64,000 nt of DNA, from positions 375,884,410 to 375,948,409 of the forward strand of contig CM068372.1 in the NCBI GenBank assembly GCA_034769895.1, written 5' to 3'. The notes below the pieces were generated by a model. That model was not told the origin of the DNA, made no database searches, and saw only the letters and a list, made by a program, of their open reading frames with translations. Positions 10,411-22,420 of the stretch are shown here, in pieces. The translations under genes were made by a program, and so were the position numbers. The DNA comes from Magicicada septendecula (Eukaryota; Arthropoda; Insecta; Hemiptera; Cicadidae). Numbering within the stretch: the stretch's first letter is position 1; each line of letters begins with the position of its first letter.

Positions 10411-11365
10411 AGAAAAAAAACAGAAGACTGTGTATGACATGTGTGTGGAACTTATTTGGAAATGACTGTCGTTCTATATGTCTAGTTAATCGCCCACTTA
10501 ATGTCAAGTTGTTAGAAATAATAATACATTTTTGTTACTACGTGACAGCATAAAATTAAACAAGAATATGCTTCATTCTGTGTGAAATTATTACTATAAC
10601 ATTAGGAACTTCTCACACGCCGAGCAGAAAGCAGAGACTTATGGCAGTTAATGAAGCGTAAGACAGGAGACGAAAATTATGCAAGGCGACTCCGACTGCC
10701 CGAAATGCACGATCATTTATCCGCGGCTCCTAAAACTAACAAGCGGCGGTCGCGGCCGCGGGTTCGACGACCACATCATGATTTGCGTATGTGTATTTGT
10801 GTAGGTTTGCCCACGTCCTGTTTTTGTAAAATTGTACATTTGTTGATGAAATCCAAACAAACACAAGCGGACTGACTGTGAATACCGCGCAGTTTCTTAA
10901 TTATCCACGTTAACGAAGCTTCAAATATTGCGTGCCGGCTAAATATCGCCATTCAGTAAATTCAAAACAGAGGTTCTGTACAAAGACGCCTTTCATTTGA
11001 CTTCTTTGTGGACATGTGGTTCGCTTTAGTCTCTGCACATGCGCGCGCATGCAACCCGTTCTCTCTACAATGATGTCACGATTTCTCGCCATTTGGGTCA
11101 GCTGAGCAAATACTCTGAAATTAACTTATTACAAGCGTATGGGCGATTCTTGTATCTAAAGAAAAATAATTTTTCACATATTATAATCTATTTCTTAATT
11201 CCACAATAATTAAAAAAACGAAACTGAAAAATTACAATAATGATTCACGCTACAACAAATATTTACAATTTTGAACAGATTCAGACAAGTACAGAAATTA
11301 AGTTTGTAACTAACAATTTTTTGATTCACCACTTTGAGGACTGTGACTAAAAGGCAGACTAATGA
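10411..11365. other. Unassigned region
   Basis: No recognised gene or element; short open frames lack homologous motifs. Confidence 0.4.
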
Positions 11366-11600
11366 TATACAAGAGTTCCAGTAAAATTATCTTCCCGGCT
11401 GTTTGGGGGGAGGTCCTGTTTTTAAAACACCATACGTGACGACTGCAGCTTCGGCAGTCATCTTCAGCGGTCTCCTGTTCACAGATCTGCTCCCCCGGAG
11501 ACTGAGGACAGAAGATTATTGAAGATGACTGTTTTTTAAGAATAGGACCACGGCCCAAAAGTCGGGAAGATATTTTACTGAAATAGACTCCAGCTGCGAA
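11366..11600. repeat. Degraded palindromic hammerhead element
   Basis: Left arm (CAGTAAAATTATCTTCCCGG) and right arm (CAGTAAAATATCTTCCCGAC when reverse-complemented) are inverted, with GGTCCT-type blocks inward. The minus strand near 11470 has CTGAAGA followed by a short hairpin, but the GAAA box is lost, so the ribozyme is dead. Confidence 0.55.
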
Positions 11601-11654
11601 AGTTTTAACGTTATGGCGATATACAAGAGCATTTGAAACCAATGAACTCTGAAC

Positions 11655-11880
11655 CCTGCAAGCACGGAAACACGTATAAGTTTCTGCAAGATGACCGTTC
11701 CCGCAATTTTTTATGGGTTTGAGAATCGGACTATAAGAAAAGCCAAGTCGGTCGTATTCAAGCGTGTGAAATGAGATTCCTCATACTAATGCGGCAGGAT
11801 ATACTCTTCAGGATCACAGAAGGAATACCTAATATCAAGCAGAGTTGGTTGAAGTATCTGAACCGAACGGGTAGCTAGCC
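11655..11880 (+). pseudogene. Degenerate LINE ORF2 C-terminal remnant
   Basis: Broken frames give FLQDDRSRNFLW, then RIQACEMRFLIL and NIKQSWLKYLNR, the usual C-terminal landmarks of the LINE ORF2 copies in this window. Several frameshifts. Confidence 0.6.
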
Positions 11881-11984
11881 TAGCTCCAGCCAACGAGTGA
11901 ACTTTAGAGCAGTACACAAAACTTATTTACGTAGTCTCAATTTTTACACAATATTTAAAACGAATTTTTCAATGTTGTACTGTC

Positions 11985-12300
11985 ATCATCACTATTACTG
12001 CCACAGTTCTTGCATCTCGGCCTGTTTGAAGAGTCGCTCCTATTCCTACGTACCTGGCTCCAAGCCTTCCAGTTTCTAATACTCAGCTTTCGCAGGTTCC
12101 GCTCCACTTGATTCTTGGATTTCTTCCGGGCCTACTACTCATAACTCTCTGGCACATCATTTGCTTTTTGGAGATGGTAGAGAGCTCAGCGTTGAAACTT
12201 GAAACTGTTCAATACGTTGTTTTGTTAATGTGTATGCTTCTGAGCCACATTGTAACACAACCTTAACAAGAGTTTTGTTGATACAAAACTACTGCTTAGC
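11985..12300 (-). pseudogene. LINE ORF2 3' end remnant
   Basis: On the minus strand: KTLVKVVLQCGSEAYTLTKQ, then PRIKWSGTCES and ERLFKQAEMQELWQ before a stop. These are the last landmarks of a LINE ORF2 that ends in a tryptophan-containing helix. Frames change at least twice. Confidence 0.7.
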
Positions 12301-12509
12301 TGTAGAAATAAATAAATAACAAAAAATTATACCTGCGAGAAAGTGATCCTGTTGTTTAAACGTAACAGTTAAACCACCCGTCTACAGTAACTGAAGACGA
12401 AACCGTTCCTACAAGAGACGGTTTGCATGTTACAACCTACTTTCATTTCACAAAGCAGATCGAGTTCTGATCCAAGCGCGACACCTAATGCTTGACTGCC
12501 TGATTTATC

Positions 12510-13223
12510 AAGCGTTTCTCAACCTGCGGGGGCAGGGGCGTATTTAAGGGGGGGACGGGAAAGGGCCCCCCAGAGGGTCGAGCAATTTTGTAGATCTCTT
12601 AATTCTTACGCTGTTTTATTAATTTTTCAGCTGTATACGCTAATACAGTAGTGACTCTTTTTTAAATATGTAAACAGGTTTATTACCCACCATTTGTGTA
12701 TACGTTTGAGTTATGAAATATAGGAAAATCAACTGTCATTAAGTAGCTTACAAAACGGTATGTTATTATCGTTTACTTTAATGGGATTGATTTCAGGATG
12801 TTATCACACGATTTCAACTACTTTAAAGATTGTAATATTGATTAGTCTTAACCTATTTTTCTTTTGTACGAAGCCGAATCGACCGGACCCCCCCCCCCAA
12901 GACCAAATTCTAGATTCACTAATGGTGGGGCGCGGCCCGCTGTTGGATACCGAGGGGGCGTTTGGTGGGTCGTGAAGTCGAGCTCGAAAATGTATTTACT
13001 CTGTGTTAAAAACCTATTAGATTTAGTATTATTAAATACAATTAAGTATGTATAATTTGTTTAAGCGTAAAATAGGGCTTAAAGTACTCGATATTAGCAA
13101 AAAATATGATTATAAACTGGGTGGACGCCACCATAAGTAATTCTGCCAGCGCCCATAAGCATCTCATGAAGTGTATATATCCTTCAAGGTGTGCCCCGGA
13201 CTTAAAAAGGTTGAGAACCACTG
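12510..13223. mobile_element. Charlie-like hAT element with a nested GC-rich insertion
   Basis: The right end (reverse complement) CAGTGGTTCTCAACC matches the left AAGCGTTTCTCAACC at 12 of 15. CAG..GTTCTCAACCT ends are typical of Charlie-type hATs. Flanks GATTTATC and GTTTATGC share only part of their bases, so the TSD is doubtful. Inside, from about 12531 to 12931, lies a second repeat (CAGGGGCGTATTTA ... AAATTCTAG) also seen at 19143-19228 and, inverted, 59369-59812. Confidence 0.55.
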
Positions 13224-13337
13224 GTTTATGCTGTTTTGCCATTTGGTTAAGAACGTAGACTGATATTTACAACGGCATTATAAACACCAACCTTCAAGTC
13301 ATGCGCGTATAACAACCATCTAATTATTTCTTGCTTC

Positions 13338-14195
13338 CGTGTTCCGTAAGGAAATGGAAGTATGGTGATTGCGAAAAATCGTGTTCGAGATAAGGGCTGA
13401 TTCTGACTGTACTCCCTTCAAAACATGAAGAAAAGTCATTTTCCGATATGTATCTGTGTGTGTGTGTGTGTGTGTCTGTCTGTGTGTAGAATTTTTTCTA
13501 TGGCAAACGAAAACTGCCGAAAATTCCAACAGAATCAAATAATGTTTCGCATATGTGCATGATTTATAGAGGACTCAAGGGCTACTGATTTTAGTGAAGA
13601 TCGGTTAAGGGGAAGGGGTAGTTTACCTGCAACGTTTTATATTTTAACAAGAGTAAAGTACTTAATTTCGATAAATAAAGTATCCTGGAAAGAAGGTCAT
13701 AATAATCCACTGTAGAAAAGTAGATGAAATATCTATAAATAAAAAATGATAGTTAAAGGAGGAGAGGGTAATTTTCTATAGATGAAAATGATAGTTGAAG
13801 GGGGAGGGGATAATTTTTTGTGTGTACTACGTTATAGGGAACAAAGAAGTAGTTGGTTGTTAAAATTCCTTCCCGGGCTGTTTGGCCGTGGTCCTATGTT
13901 TTCTGCAAACCAGACGTTTCGGGAGTGCCATCGGGTGCCATTATCAGTGAAAATCGAGTGCGCTAACGTGAGATGGTATACGTTAGCGGCCACAGTACTG
14001 TGGTTAAGGCTGAAGAAATAATTAGTTTCTATGGAAATATTTTATTTCAATTTGTCAAACATAAAACTCGATTTACGAGAAACACATCTAACTTGTTAGA
14101 AATTATCGATCCGAATCCAAGTAAATGATTTTAAATATAAATCTTATAACATGGAAGTCATGTAGGGTTCTCCATACCGATATTTTTATTTCTTT
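13338..14195 (+). mobile_element. Hammerhead repeat element, copy A (short form)
   Basis: Matches copy B (47525-48965) from GTTCCGTAAGGAAATGGAAG through a single 165-bp-type unit (13498-13670) to the terminal GTTCTCCATACCGATATTTT. It carries a (GT)n block near 13455. The minus-strand hammerhead core reads CTGATAA instead of CTGATGA, so catalysis is probably lost; GAAACGTC is kept. No protein is encoded. Likely a solo terminal repeat of a Penelope-like element or a retrozyme. Confidence 0.7.
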
Positions 14196-14910
14196 TCCTA
14201 CATTCTAAAGCTTACTGTTTCTTTGCATGACGTCATTAATGTGTAAACTAAAAAGAGTAGGCCAACTGACAACTTTATATCGTACTTCGATTTAACATGT
14301 GAAACGCATTTCAAAACCGGTAAATATCTGCCCTGCAAATGGTCAGAACAGGAAAGAAATACATTAAGAAAAGTCTGACTACAAGCCTGCCACAGATCAG
14401 TTGTTGTTAATGTATCCGATTCCACTTAGCCAATACACCAGACATCGTAAACTCTGCTTTACCCTCTGGCAGTGAGCGGCCACAAAATATAGCCGGTCCT
14501 TGGTGAAAAATTAGTACCGTACCATAACATAAATACAGCTCGATTGGTATTTCGTTACATTTTATGAAATCATAAATTACGGAAGTTACTTCTCGTATGT
14601 GTGCGCGTGGACAAATACGTACAAGAGAAACCAATCGAGCGGAACAGACAGACAAATGCTATGTAAATATTTGTTGTACGGAATTCGCCGACGGCATCGA
14701 CTAGTTATTTATTAATCGACTAGTTTTCCTGTTGGCAAAACAGGTGTGTGAAATTGTTTTATCTTCTTCTTGATTTTCATTCTCACACGTTAAATGTTGG
14801 TTTTCCCACCATTAGCGTCCCCCCCCCTTGTGGTTAGACAAGAGGACGCTTATCCCGGAATAAGCAGGACATAATGTGGTCTACAGATTAATGTGTAGTT
14901 AACAAGCACA
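14196..14910. other. Unassigned region
   Basis: No recognised gene. Two minus-strand open frames (14198-14425, 14407-14655) overlap and show no domain motif. Confidence 0.4.
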
Positions 14911-14962
14911 GATTGGTGGCGTAGCTGCGGAGAGCAGCAGTAGCTCGGTAGCTGGGGAACCA

Positions 14963-15075
14963 GTACCGTAACTATTGGGGGAGGGAGATCAATCTCCCCC
15001 CGGAGATATTAAAAATTTCAGCGATTGCCATAATCACTTAAAATAGACCTATTTCTAAGTCAGTTGCGTGTGTAA
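14963..15075 (-). repeat. Dispersed repeat ending GTAGTTACGTCACTG, copy 3
   Basis: Reverse complement resembles the repeats at 1660-1844 and 24720-24884: an AAATAGGTCTATTTTAAGTG part, a block with CTCCCCC, then AATAGTTACGGTACTGG. Confidence 0.5.
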
Positions 15076-15134
15076 AAAAAATAAAGATTATAAATAACAG
15101 TACAAATACAAGGAATTACTATATCTATAGTTCT

Positions 15135-15770
15135 GTGCACCTTAGGAAAGATGAGGTCGGCAAGGAGATGGCAAAAGACCAAGATAGGCTCCGCACCCTT
15201 GAAAGGTGGCAAATAGCTTGGGACGAGGAGACGAGATGGCGCTGGACCGCGATGATGATGAAACACATAAGGCCGTGGATTGAGAGAAAGCATGGGGAGG
15301 TCGGTTTCTACGTGACGCAGCTTCTGAACGGTCACGGGTACTTCCGATCCTACCTCCATAAAGTGGATAAAGCCTTGTCTACAGACTGCCTGTACTGCCC
15401 GGGTACACATAATAACGCGGAGCACACCTTCTTCAACTGTGATAGGTGGACCACAAGAAAAGCGTCTCTGGTTGAGGATGTAGGAAGGATAGCTCCAGAT
15501 AACATCGTCGGAGCCATGCTAAGAGGGGAGAACGTCTGGAACCGTGTGGCACATTACGCAGAGGGCATCCTCAGTGTTAAGAAGAGAGACTTAGAGCGTC
15601 TACAGATGTGAAGCTATTGGACGCAGCAAAACGCCCTAGTCTGAAGTAGTGTGATAAACGGTTCCAGGCTAGCGCTCGTTCCACGGCGGATGGGTTTTAG
15701 TGCGTACTCCATTTGAGATGGGAATCTCACACTATTTGCGTGAATGCATCCCCCCCCACCTTAAAAAAAA
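15135..15770 (+). pseudogene. R1-type LINE ORF2 C-terminal fragment
   Basis: A 158-codon open frame (15135-15611) reads LERWQIAWDEETRW, RPWIERKHGEVGFYVTQLL, NGHGYFRSYL, then the zinc-binding CLYCPGTHNNAEHTFFNC and DRWTTRKASL. This order is the post-RT C-terminal domain of R1-clade retrotransposons, which usually insert in 28S rDNA; no rDNA is seen here, so this is a dispersed relative. RT and endonuclease domains are absent (5' truncation). The 3' UTR runs to an A-rich end near 15770. The frame itself is undamaged, suggesting moderate age. Confidence 0.85.
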
Positions 15771-15774
15771 ATCA

Positions 15775-16944
15775 ATAAATTAATAAAATAAAGTTAGAAG
15801 GTTCTTAATACTCTAACTCGCTAGCATTGCAATGATGTATTTATTTAATGTATTAATATTTCAAATCTGTCATACACAAGGACTAATATTTATCAACGTC
15901 GTACAATTACAATCATTAAGTTAGAATGTTTTGTGTATCTGTTAATTCTACTATTAACAGAGTACATACTCGAACATGCCTACACTCTGTATTGAGCTAT
16001 GACATATTTTTAGACATGTATTACTACCTGCAATAAATCCATTATACATTCGATTATAACTGCATCTAGAATTATTTATAATTATAATTACGCGATTATT
16101 GTATTGTCAGTATATTAAATTGTAATATTGTATTAATAATGTTTTCGGTATGTCTATCTATTTAAGTGAAACAATATGTAAGATTAGTAATTATTTTGCT
16201 GATATAAAACCATAGATGTATACTATATGGATCGCGTGCTGCATTCACTGAATTCGGTCCGACCGCTGTACCAGTGGGGGGGGGGGGGCAAGAACACTGC
16301 ATATGCTATATACTGTACCTATACAAAGTCTGATTTTTCTGGTTTGTTATAGCCTTTGTTGCTTTAACGGAGCACATTTTGCGTTAAATCATATAGCTAT
16401 GTCATTTTAACAATTAATGACTCCAAATTGGGAGGTTTTTAATAAGTTCTTTTCCAAAATAAGCACACTTGTTTCACTGTAGGATTTCAGTATTCTGACA
16501 CATTATTTCAGTTAATCGCTAAGTTCTGTTGCGTTCATAAACAGTTCTGTTGCGTTCTTATTTATGAAAATTTAATGATCAAGCCAGACGAATAAAGATA
16601 AGAATAAGGGAAACAAAGAATAAAAGACGTGAGCCGTAAACTTTAAAATGTTTATTGCGTAAAAGAAGCTGGCGTATACGCTCGCCATGGTCGTTAAAGT
16701 GTTCATAAGCAATGCTAATTTACATTAATTTTTTTTATTTTATTTAATTAGCTACGTATTAACTGCATAAAAATTGTTTACATTAAATATTACTAAATAA
16801 TACAAATTTATTTAACTTTTGGCGGACACCAAGCTTAGAGAAGGTAGCTGCAGCGGTTCTTTCCTTAGCAGTATCATAGCACAAGATTTTATAAAATAAT
16901 GTCCCAATTAATTTTATAATTTATGACTATCTTCATGACTGTCT
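15775..16944. other. Unassigned AT-rich region
   Basis: No gene or known element. A run of G at about 16276-16288 and long AT-rich stretches are the only notable features. Confidence 0.45.
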
Positions 16945-18059
16945 TCAGAAATACTGACTCATTGTTTGAAATACGTTTTCTAAACACTGTGCTGATATAA
17001 TCATTTTTTTGGTATTTAGTTTACTGTCAGATATAATCAATAAATTATACATATATTTTACAATCTTTAAATCGTCTGATGACGCTCTAATTAATTTTCC
17101 CCTTGACACAAAGTCAGTAAAATGAGTGTAAACCCTCAAGTTATTGTATTGTCATCTGTTATCAGTAAATAAATATACTCTTCACACATTAACTTCGAAA
17201 TAATTTCTTTTACAATAAAGCCACACAGATAATACAGAATGTTATCCTTATAGTATGACCATATGACCTTAACGTCTTTAACCATATTCATAATTCCCTT
17301 AAAGTTTTTAATTTCTACAATATCCGTTTCATTGAAATCTTTCTCTACTTCTGAAAAACTCATTAATGTTTGTTTAATGAAATCAAGATCTAAACAACTA
17401 CTTTTGTTATATACTTGGACACTTCCTGAACATAAGTTTTCTCAAGGCCCACTGAAACTGTTTAACATTAGGATTGTTATTAAACAATACAAGATCTACT
17501 AGATCTAATACAAGCAAACAAGAGTTCCAAGAGGTCTTGAGAAAACTTGTAAGTTAAGATATAATTATAGTGTAACTCATGCAATAAAACTGTTTTTAAA
17601 TCTTTTATAGAACAAATATTTGTGATAAACCCAAGCGCAAAGGTTTTTCTTGGGTGTTTTAATATCGGAATGCCATCAATACATAAATTATTTAAATACT
17701 CTAGCATTTTTCTAACATTTTTGTGTCACAGTCCTCATTAACTTTTTTAATGGGCCCTTTAGAGTTTTTTCATAAGGATCCCTACTATTGAAGTAATAAA
17801 CCAATGCTTGTAATATTCTTATAAACTCAATGGTAGGTTGGTCTCCAATGAATTCTACATGATTTTTATTCATTAAAAACTCTATTGCATCTGCTACCCC
17901 TGCACTTAGTGTTTGTGCTGCTATTTTCTCATTAATTTTTTGATTTTCATAAAATATACGCTTATCCGACAACTTGTTAGCAAACTTTAAACCTTGTTCT
18001 TTTTGCAGATTATTTAATCTGTTAATGTACTTAAAATCTATAATTCCTTGATTAGACAC
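16945..18059 (-). pseudogene. P-element / THAP9-type transposase, 3' half, degenerate
   Basis: Read on the minus strand from 18059 downward, four adjacent frames follow the order of a P-element transposase: KINEKIAAQTLSAGVADAIEF and TIEFIRILQAL..FNSRDPYEKTLK..PLKKL (18059-17712); then PRKTFALGFITNICS and ILTYKFSQDLLELLFACIRS (17707-17480); then YYLCGFIVKEIISKL (17363-17136); then VYTHFTDFVSRGKL..SDDLKIVKYM (17139-16945). P transposases are GTP-dependent cut-and-paste enzymes with an RNase H-like core; this piece covers the later catalytic and C-terminal part. The N-terminal THAP DNA-binding domain is not seen, and no P-type terminal repeats were found. Frameshifts and stops make it a pseudogene. 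Confidence 0.88.
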
Positions 18060-18360
18060 TATAGTACCCTTATGTAATAATTGTAAGGTGTAAAAACAAG
18101 TGCATTACTGACTGAATGACTCGTTTAGTACACGTGTTAACTTAGCGCCAAACCCTTTATTTTCCCGATCGTAGGGAAAGCTGTACGTGCTTCGGAACTT
18201 TTTCTGCCGTTCACTTTACATGTCAGCACGTGATCCATGTAGTATAGGCCTACATCGATGTATAATACACACTGTCACACGCGCGCGCGCGCGTACGCAC
18301 ACGAACACATTCACTCGATTAATTAATGTGTGTATGTGTTTGATTATTTCTCTGTTGTCC
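18060..18360. other. Spacer with a short CACG/CA-rich block
   Basis: Contains a CACACGCGCGCGCG-type run at about 18276-18305. The upstream part of the P-element pseudogene may fade out here. Confidence 0.4.
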
Positions 18361-18369
18361 GTATACAGG

Positions 18370-18405
18370 TGCTGATGATGGCAATAAATATTGTCAAAAC
18401 GTCGA
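18370..18405 (+). ncRNA. Hammerhead-like motif, degenerate
   Basis: CTGATGA at 18372-18378, a clean 6-bp stem II (GGCAAT with ATTGTC, one G-U) around AAAT, then AAAACGTC. The G of the GAAA box is missing, so activity is unlikely, but the ACGTC ending matches the other copies. Confidence 0.5.
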
Positions 18406-18419
18406 CACAAACAATGTAG

Positions 18420-19140
18420 AAATTGTGTCTCTACTTAGTGTCCGATCCTCGCTAAACATTTACTGATCGACGATCACTACTAATTTATGGATTTTATTCT
18501 TAATAATGACAATCACTCAACATCTGATAAATAGGCCTAACATAGCCTACGTATTTGCAGCCTTAAAAAACAATTACACACGCGCTAGATAACAAAGGCA
18601 GGGCCTATTAATCTGCTTTTATCTCTTTCGTCCACACTTCCCTTTACGTGGATGTCTATGTCATGTCTCCACTAGTCTAATCTAGTCTAATGTCTCTATG
18701 GTTTGAACCGCTGTTTTTGCGCAGATAAACTAGCAGTTTCTTGACTTTAGTTAGGAAAACGTTAGAAGATTTTGTTGTAGGATTTTATATAAAAAGTAAC
18801 ATATTTTAGCACGAACTGTAAGTTGCTTAAAACGTAGGCCTACTTGGAACTAAAGTGCGGAGGCGTAATACAAAATATCTTCAGAAAGTCTCATTCTCAC
18901 AATAAGCCTATCTAGTTTCTTCCATTTGATAACAATTAATTAAACAATAATATTTTGAAATCAGCTCTTTTCCAAACGTTATACTTCACGTTGGTTTACT
19001 CAAAAAAATAAAATACAGAAGGAATTTATAAAATTGTATGTGAAGAAGTCTCTCGTTTGTCCTAAAGAAAATGAGGGGTTCAAACCTTTGAGACAGTTTC
19101 ATTCCCACCTCCAGGATCATTCCTGATCAGGACGCCGCTG
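18420..19140. other. Unassigned region
   Basis: No gene or known element recognised. Confidence 0.4.
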
Positions 19141-19142
19141 AC

Positions 19143-19228
19143 CAGGGGCGTATTTACGGGGGGGGGGGCGAACGGGACCGAACCCCCCCTGACAAGGCCA
19201 AATTCTAGTTACACTACTGCCACTGACG
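19143..19228. repeat. Short GC-rich hAT-like relic
   Basis: Begins CAGGGGCGTATTTACGG and ends AAATTCTAGTTACACTACTG then CCACTG. The same ends occur in the longer repeats at 12531-12931 and 59369-59812, so this is probably an internally deleted copy. No TSD seen. Confidence 0.5.
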
Positions 19229-19328
19229 TGGGCCGTAAGAAGTAGGCCTAAGCCTTTTTTATAATAAGTTACTTCTGATGATAAAAGTAGTTTTGGGGTA
19301 AGGAATCGCCGTTTTCTGATTGTTCATA

Positions 19329-19467
<139 letters not shown>

Positions 19468-19801
19468 GCGTATTAGCAGTAAGGCGTGAATAATGTAAAA
19501 CGATTGAATTATAAAAGCAAATAATCTGTGTTTAACAGTACAATAATGACATGATAATGGCATTGGGCATCGTGGTGTCCAGGTACGGAACAAACCGGTC
19601 TCACCTCTTGCTGTGCGCCTATTGGCGTTCCCAACAAACTGTGTCATTACTTACACAAATGACGGGCGTTGCCTTCCGCTAACACAACACCTTGAGTATT
19701 ATCGATAAAACTACTAATTACCGTGTGTTCTCTCTCTCTCTCTCTCTTTGTTTTATTGCCTCCCTCTTGTAGTGAGCATAGTGTCACACCATAATCTACA
19801 C

Positions 19802-20396
19802 CAGGGCTTCTCAAAGTGTGGGGGTCGCAGAAATATTAGCAAAACTAATGTGTGGAGACGCAATTTCAAAATACTTCCCTCCAAGTTTTGATGCTGAAAA
19901 AAATGGGTAAATAAACCATACTCAGTTGAAATCATTAATGCCAGTCATTTACCATTAAACGTTCAAGAAGAATTTACCGAGTTATCGAACGACACAGATT
20001 TAAAACTTGAGTTTTCAACAACAACAGAAATCGTTAAATGAATTCTGACTCGGGATTAGGACAGAGTTTACAACACTTTTTCAAAGGGCCCTAAACAGAT
20101 TTCTACCATTTTGTACACGACGTATTTATGCGAAGAGGTATTTTCAGCATTAACGTTTAAAAAATTAAAAAATCGTTCAACTCTGCAAAACGTTGAAGAA
20201 GCTATTTGGCTTTGTCTTTAATACATGGTAAAATTACATTCGTATGTATACCAAAGAATTGTTTTCGAATAAATTTTCTTTATGATTTATTATCAGCAAA
20301 CGTTTTCATTCGTATTCCTAGTTTATATACCCAGGTTCGCAAAAATATTTGCTTGGGTAAAGGGGGTCGCCAAGTGGAAAAGTTTGAGAAGCTCTG
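19802..20396 (+). mobile_element. Charlie-like hAT element with perfect 8-bp TSD
   Basis: Ends are CAGGGCTTCTCAAAGTG and, from the right, CAGAGCTTCTCAAACTT. The target duplication ATCTACAC is identical at 19794-19801 and 20397-20404. The 595-bp element keeps the C-terminal part of a hAT transposase (19949-20221) and is an internally deleted copy. Confidence 0.95.
19949..20221 (+). pseudogene. hAT (Charlie/ZBED5-like) transposase C-terminal fragment
   Basis: Reads LPLNVQEEFTELSNDTDLKL, then after frame changes TYLCEEVFSALTFKKLKNRS and EEAIWLCL with a terminal stop. TYLCE-x-FS-L and K-K-NR are the hATC dimerisation landmarks of Charlie/ZBED5/SCAND3-type transposases. BED finger and catalytic core are absent and the frame is broken. 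Confidence 0.85.
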
Positions 20397-20404
20397 ATCT
20401 ACAC

Positions 20405-20784
20405 TACACGTTGGGCAGTGTTGTTGCTATATCACAACCACAGAATTTATTACACAAACGGAAAAAGCAACAAACACGTATCGACTAAACTATAAATCAA
20501 AACTATTTCTCTTCTGCACATATGTACAAAAGATGAATGCAGAATGATTACCAAACACTGAATCCAAGGTAAGGGGTGAGGAGAGAGAGAGAGAGAAGGG
20601 GCACTTCAAGGAGACGAAATGAAATACCTTTAAGAACATCCAGAGAGTGAGACAAATACATAATAATTGAGAGAATACATAAAACAAATACGATAAATAA
20701 ACATATACAAAATTCCCCGGTTAGACCAGCAAAGAATTCTAGAAAATAAAATACTCATGTAACTGTTTACTGAATTAACAAATA
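20405..20784. other. Unassigned region with short GA repeat
   Basis: Only a (GA)n run near 20580-20597 is notable. Confidence 0.4.
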
Positions 20785-21256
20785 TTGACGTTTCAGATGA
20801 TGAGCGGCGTCATGCGTAGAACGTTGAGCAAAAAGACAAGGAAAGAGGCAATGCTTACATTTTATAAAACAACGGCAGTGCCTGTTTTACTATGTGGATC
20901 TCAAACATGGGTTCCTACAAAGAAGATTAAAAACCAGATTCAACCTTCGGAAATGAAGTTTCTGAGAAGAACGAAGGGTCGCACAAGACAGGATCGTTTG
21001 CGCATTGAGGATATTAGAGAAGGGCTACAGATATTCTCCATAAACGATACAATCCAGACATATCGCATCTGGACAGAATGGACGATGGACGACTACCTAA
21101 CGGTGCGTTTCGATATAGACCCTTTGGTACAAGAGACGTAGGAAGACCGAGAACGAGATGGAGAGATACTCTGTGAAGACGGAACAGGCAAAGTGACTAC
21201 TCCGTGAGGTGCAGAAGAAGAAGATAGAAGAAGAAGAAGAAGAAGAAGAAGAAGAG
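20785..21256 (+). pseudogene. LINE ORF2 C-terminal remnant with (GAA)n tail
   Basis: A 118-codon frame contains SGVMRRTLSKKTRKEAMLTF, YKTTAVPVLLCGSQTWVPTK, EMKFLRRTKGRTRQDRLR and EDIREGLQIFSINDTI; the final GRPRTRW-type motif follows in another frame (21140-21165). It ends in a GAA-rich tail at about 21209-21256, as do the LINE copies at 1241, 9855 and 61370. RT catalytic motifs are lacking. Confidence 0.85.
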
Positions 21257-21295
21257 AAAAAGAAGTAGAAGATTATTTACAGAGTTAACAAATAC

Positions 21296-21400
21296 CGGGC
21301 TATTGGGCCGCGGTCGATTGCTTCTTTGTGTGTTCTTGTTACTCACTAGACGTTTCGGCCACCCACCGGAGGCCTTCTTCATTAGTAAAAAGTAAAAAAT
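21296..21400 (-). repeat. Solo hammerhead-element terminal repeat, degraded
   Basis: The minus strand reads GGCCTCCGGTGGGTGGCC then GAAACGTC; the upstream CTGATGA box has decayed to AATGAAGA. The 'gggctattgggccgcggtc' block at the left is the shared signature of these elements. Confidence 0.55.
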
Positions 21401-21949
21401 AGTTCACAAGGAATGTTAGGTCGAACGTACCCCAACCTGAGGTATTAATTCAAAAGGAAAGGCAGAGGATACAAGGACACATGGGTCTAGATTTGTTGTT
21501 CACATTCAAGAGTAAATTTATCAACGCTACATGTAGTTGTTTACTATTAAAATTATTGAACGAGCGAACCGAGTTCTCAGTTTTCACTCGACCGTTTGAC
21601 ATTTGTCTGTCTGTCTACCTGTCTCTTTCGGGTACGTCTCACGATAACTTTTGGGTGCATCAAATGGTTTTCGTAAAATGCGTGTCCACACTTTTACCCT
21701 ACAGAACACTATTTTTTTTTTAAATCAATTTCTCTGAAGGTAGGGAGGCGGGAAGTAAAAATGTCAGGGAGTTAAAATTTTGAAAAAAAAGTCGCAAAAG
21801 TCTATACGGGGAATCTAATTGAAGAGATTTTCAATAAAATTTAGCTTATATGCGAAAATGTTTAAATTTAGGTACGCCGACGACCAAAATATAGGTGAAA
21901 ATTTGATAATATCGCAAAAATCCATGTGGTGTGTCCAATGTTCTTTTTC
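21401..21949. other. Unassigned region
   Basis: No recognised gene or repeat. Confidence 0.4.
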
Positions 21950-22240
21950 TTCTTCATTCCATGATTAGCCGCCATCACCTGTTTCGGTCTCTATTTTCAA
22001 GCCATCTTTTGCGTGGTCTTCCCAGATGGCTCCCTTTCCTTCCCACATGGTCTTCCCGTGCTCTTTTCTCTTCAGGCGCATATATTGTAAAACTTGTTGA
22101 GGTAGCTTTTTCGCTTCCGTTCTAGCTATATATTCAATCCATCTCAGCTTACATTCCTCGATTCTTGCATTTACAGAGAATACACCCGATTCATGTCTTA
22201 TCACATCGTTTCTAATTCTACCGTTTCGGTGTGTCCAATT
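21950..22240 (-). pseudogene. LINE ORF2 C-terminal remnant
   Basis: Minus-strand residues RIRNDVIRHESGVFSV, CKLRWIEYIART and LPQQVLQYMRLKRKEHGKT match the C-terminal order (RIRN-V-R, KLRW-HV-R, L-Y-P-GRR-GR) of the other LINE copies. Truncated at both sides. Confidence 0.7.
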
Positions 22241-22420
22241 AACGGGAATTTTAACTAAACTCTAAATGTAGTGTATAGTTTTGAAAATTTCAAAATCTTT
22301 TGAATACAGGGCCCACAGATTGGATGAAAATTTTGAAAAATTGTAAAAGGTCAGCCGGGTGCGGTCAGACTAAAAGGCACTGTAACAACAATTACGATTT
22401 GTTTGGAATTATTTAATTAT

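Noticed and set aside
13888-13960. Active hammerhead in element A
   Set aside because: The core reads CTGATAA and stem II is poorly paired, so catalysis is unlikely.
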